DNA from: an uncultured Flavobacteriales bacterium | GTDB taxonomy: Bacteria > Bacteroidota > Bacteroidia > Flavobacteriales_D > Parvicellaceae | DNA: 64,000 nucleotides | NCBI GenBank assembly: GCA_943788755.1 | Contig: CALSRM010000004.1 | Coordinates: forward strand, 62,001-126,000 | Direction: 5' to 3' | In this document: positions 63,661 to 64,000 of the stretch, one piece after another | Layout of the letters: every line of letters begins with the position of its first letter | How positions within the stretch are numbered: position 1 is the stretch's first letter | The notes under the pieces: generated by a model | Database searches by the model: none | What the model was told of the DNA's origin: nothing | What the model saw: only the letters and a program-made list of their open reading frames with translations | Program-made: the position numbers and the translations under genes

Positions 63661-64000
63661 ATGTCAGAAGCAATGAATCAAGGTAATGTAAAATTATCAA
63701 TTAATGAAAAGGGAATTGCAACAATAGAGTTTTCTCACCCATTGAGTAATTCGTTGCCAGGGAAAATATTAGCAAAATTAGCAGACACAATTACTGAAGC
63801 AGGAGCAAATGATTCCGTAAAAATTATTATTCTAAGATCAGCAGGTGAACGCGCTTTTTGCGGTGGAGCTAGTTTTGATGAATTAATTTCAATAAACAAT
63901 ATTGAAGTAGGAAAAACTTTCTTTTCTGGTTTTGCTAATGTAATTAATGCCGCTCGTAAATGTCCAAAATTGATTATTGGACGTGTTCAAGGAAAAGCTG
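63661..64000 (+). CDS. Enoyl-CoA hydratase/isomerase family protein (cut by window end)
   Basis: The open frame starts at ATG 63661 and is still open at the last base, so only the first 113 residues are seen. They match the crotonase fold: VKLSINEKGIATIEFSHPLSNSLPGKILAKLADTI, then IIILRSAGERAFCGGASFDELI with the oxyanion GG pair, and CPKLIIGRVQGKA, which continues toward the second oxyanion loop. A TACTTTCG -7-like element lies near 63632. The substrate cannot be named. It is divergent from the thiamine-binding protein gene. Confidence 0.85.
   Translation, partial: MSEAMNQGNVKLSINEKGIATIEFSHPLSNSLPGKILAKLADTITEAGANDSVKIIILRSAGERAFCGGASFDELISINNIEVGKTFFSGFANVINAARKCPKLIIGRVQGKA

Overview
The window looks like a chromosomal segment of a low-GC Bacteroidota bacterium, most likely of the class Flavobacteriia. 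The evidence is a type IX secretion and gliding set (porV, porU, a porP/sprF-like gene, gldJ, gldA), two secreted proteins with type IX C-terminal sorting domains, Bacteroidota-only families (DUF5606, the VTC plus DUF4956 pair) and promoters of the Bacteroidota form TTTG-N18/19-TAnnTTTG. Ribosome binding sites are not evident before most genes, which is normal for this phylum. I see no prophage, integrase, IS element or CRISPR array. The window is mostly core genome.

Layout. 0-2 kb: holA and amn on the minus strand. 2-6.5 kb: a lone HsdR-N nuclease-fold protein, a large secreted subtilase with four internal 72-residue repeats, and a DUF5606 protein. 6.5-9.5 kb: pdhC, pdhA and cdd. 9.6-11.2 kb: a VTC-domain protein with a DUF4956 membrane protein. 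11.2-19.6 kb: porV-porU facing porP-gldJ, the type IX secretion block. 19.7-28 kb: acyl-CoA dehydrogenase, anmK, a Leu/Glu-type dehydrogenase, nhaD, an exbB-exbD-tonB energy module and folC. 28-28.3 kb: tRNA-Val(TAC), preceded by a broken tRNA 5' half carrying an 18-nt palindrome. 28.3-34 kb: a lone Imm40-like immunity protein, a C1 peptidase, a lipoprotein hydrolase, then mazG, a membrane acyltransferase, dtd and rsgA as one overlapping minus-strand operon. 34-36.5 kb: gldA, then a candidate SAM-II riboswitch and metK. 36.6-41.8 kb: a reductase with a divergent HxlR regulator, lysS, pgi and lipB. 41.7-45.6 kb: small envelope genes and a secreted amidase. 45.7-53.5 kb: mscS, an FkbM methyltransferase, a decayed thiamine-diphosphate enzyme beside an aldehyde dehydrogenase and an FMN glutamate-synthase-like gene, GNAT, SDR and DUF4197. 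53.5-59.7 kb: a metal or corrinoid binding protein, cystathionine beta-synthase-like enzyme, lipoprotein, a repeat-rich SPOR outer-membrane protein and a SpoU methylase. 59.7-63.6 kb: a thiamine uptake locus with a TPP riboswitch. The window ends inside an enoyl-CoA hydratase family gene.

The most important caveat is that at least 20 genes or gene segments are interrupted by single-base frame breaks, almost all of them one extra base, and nearly all between 28.9 and 45.2 kb. They hit essential single-copy genes (lysS four times, metK twice, also holA, rsgA and pgi), so I read them as consensus sequencing errors and have annotated each gene across its breaks. The thiamine-diphosphate enzyme at 47.7 kb is different: it has substituted stop codons and a missing body, and looks like a true pseudogene.

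The most curious biological signal is one short palindrome with identical 7-nt arms (TTCCGAT/ATCGGAA) that sits inside two structured RNAs 34 kb apart: the D-loop of the tRNA relic and the P3 stem of the TPP riboswitch. I did not find a convincing new multi-gene system.
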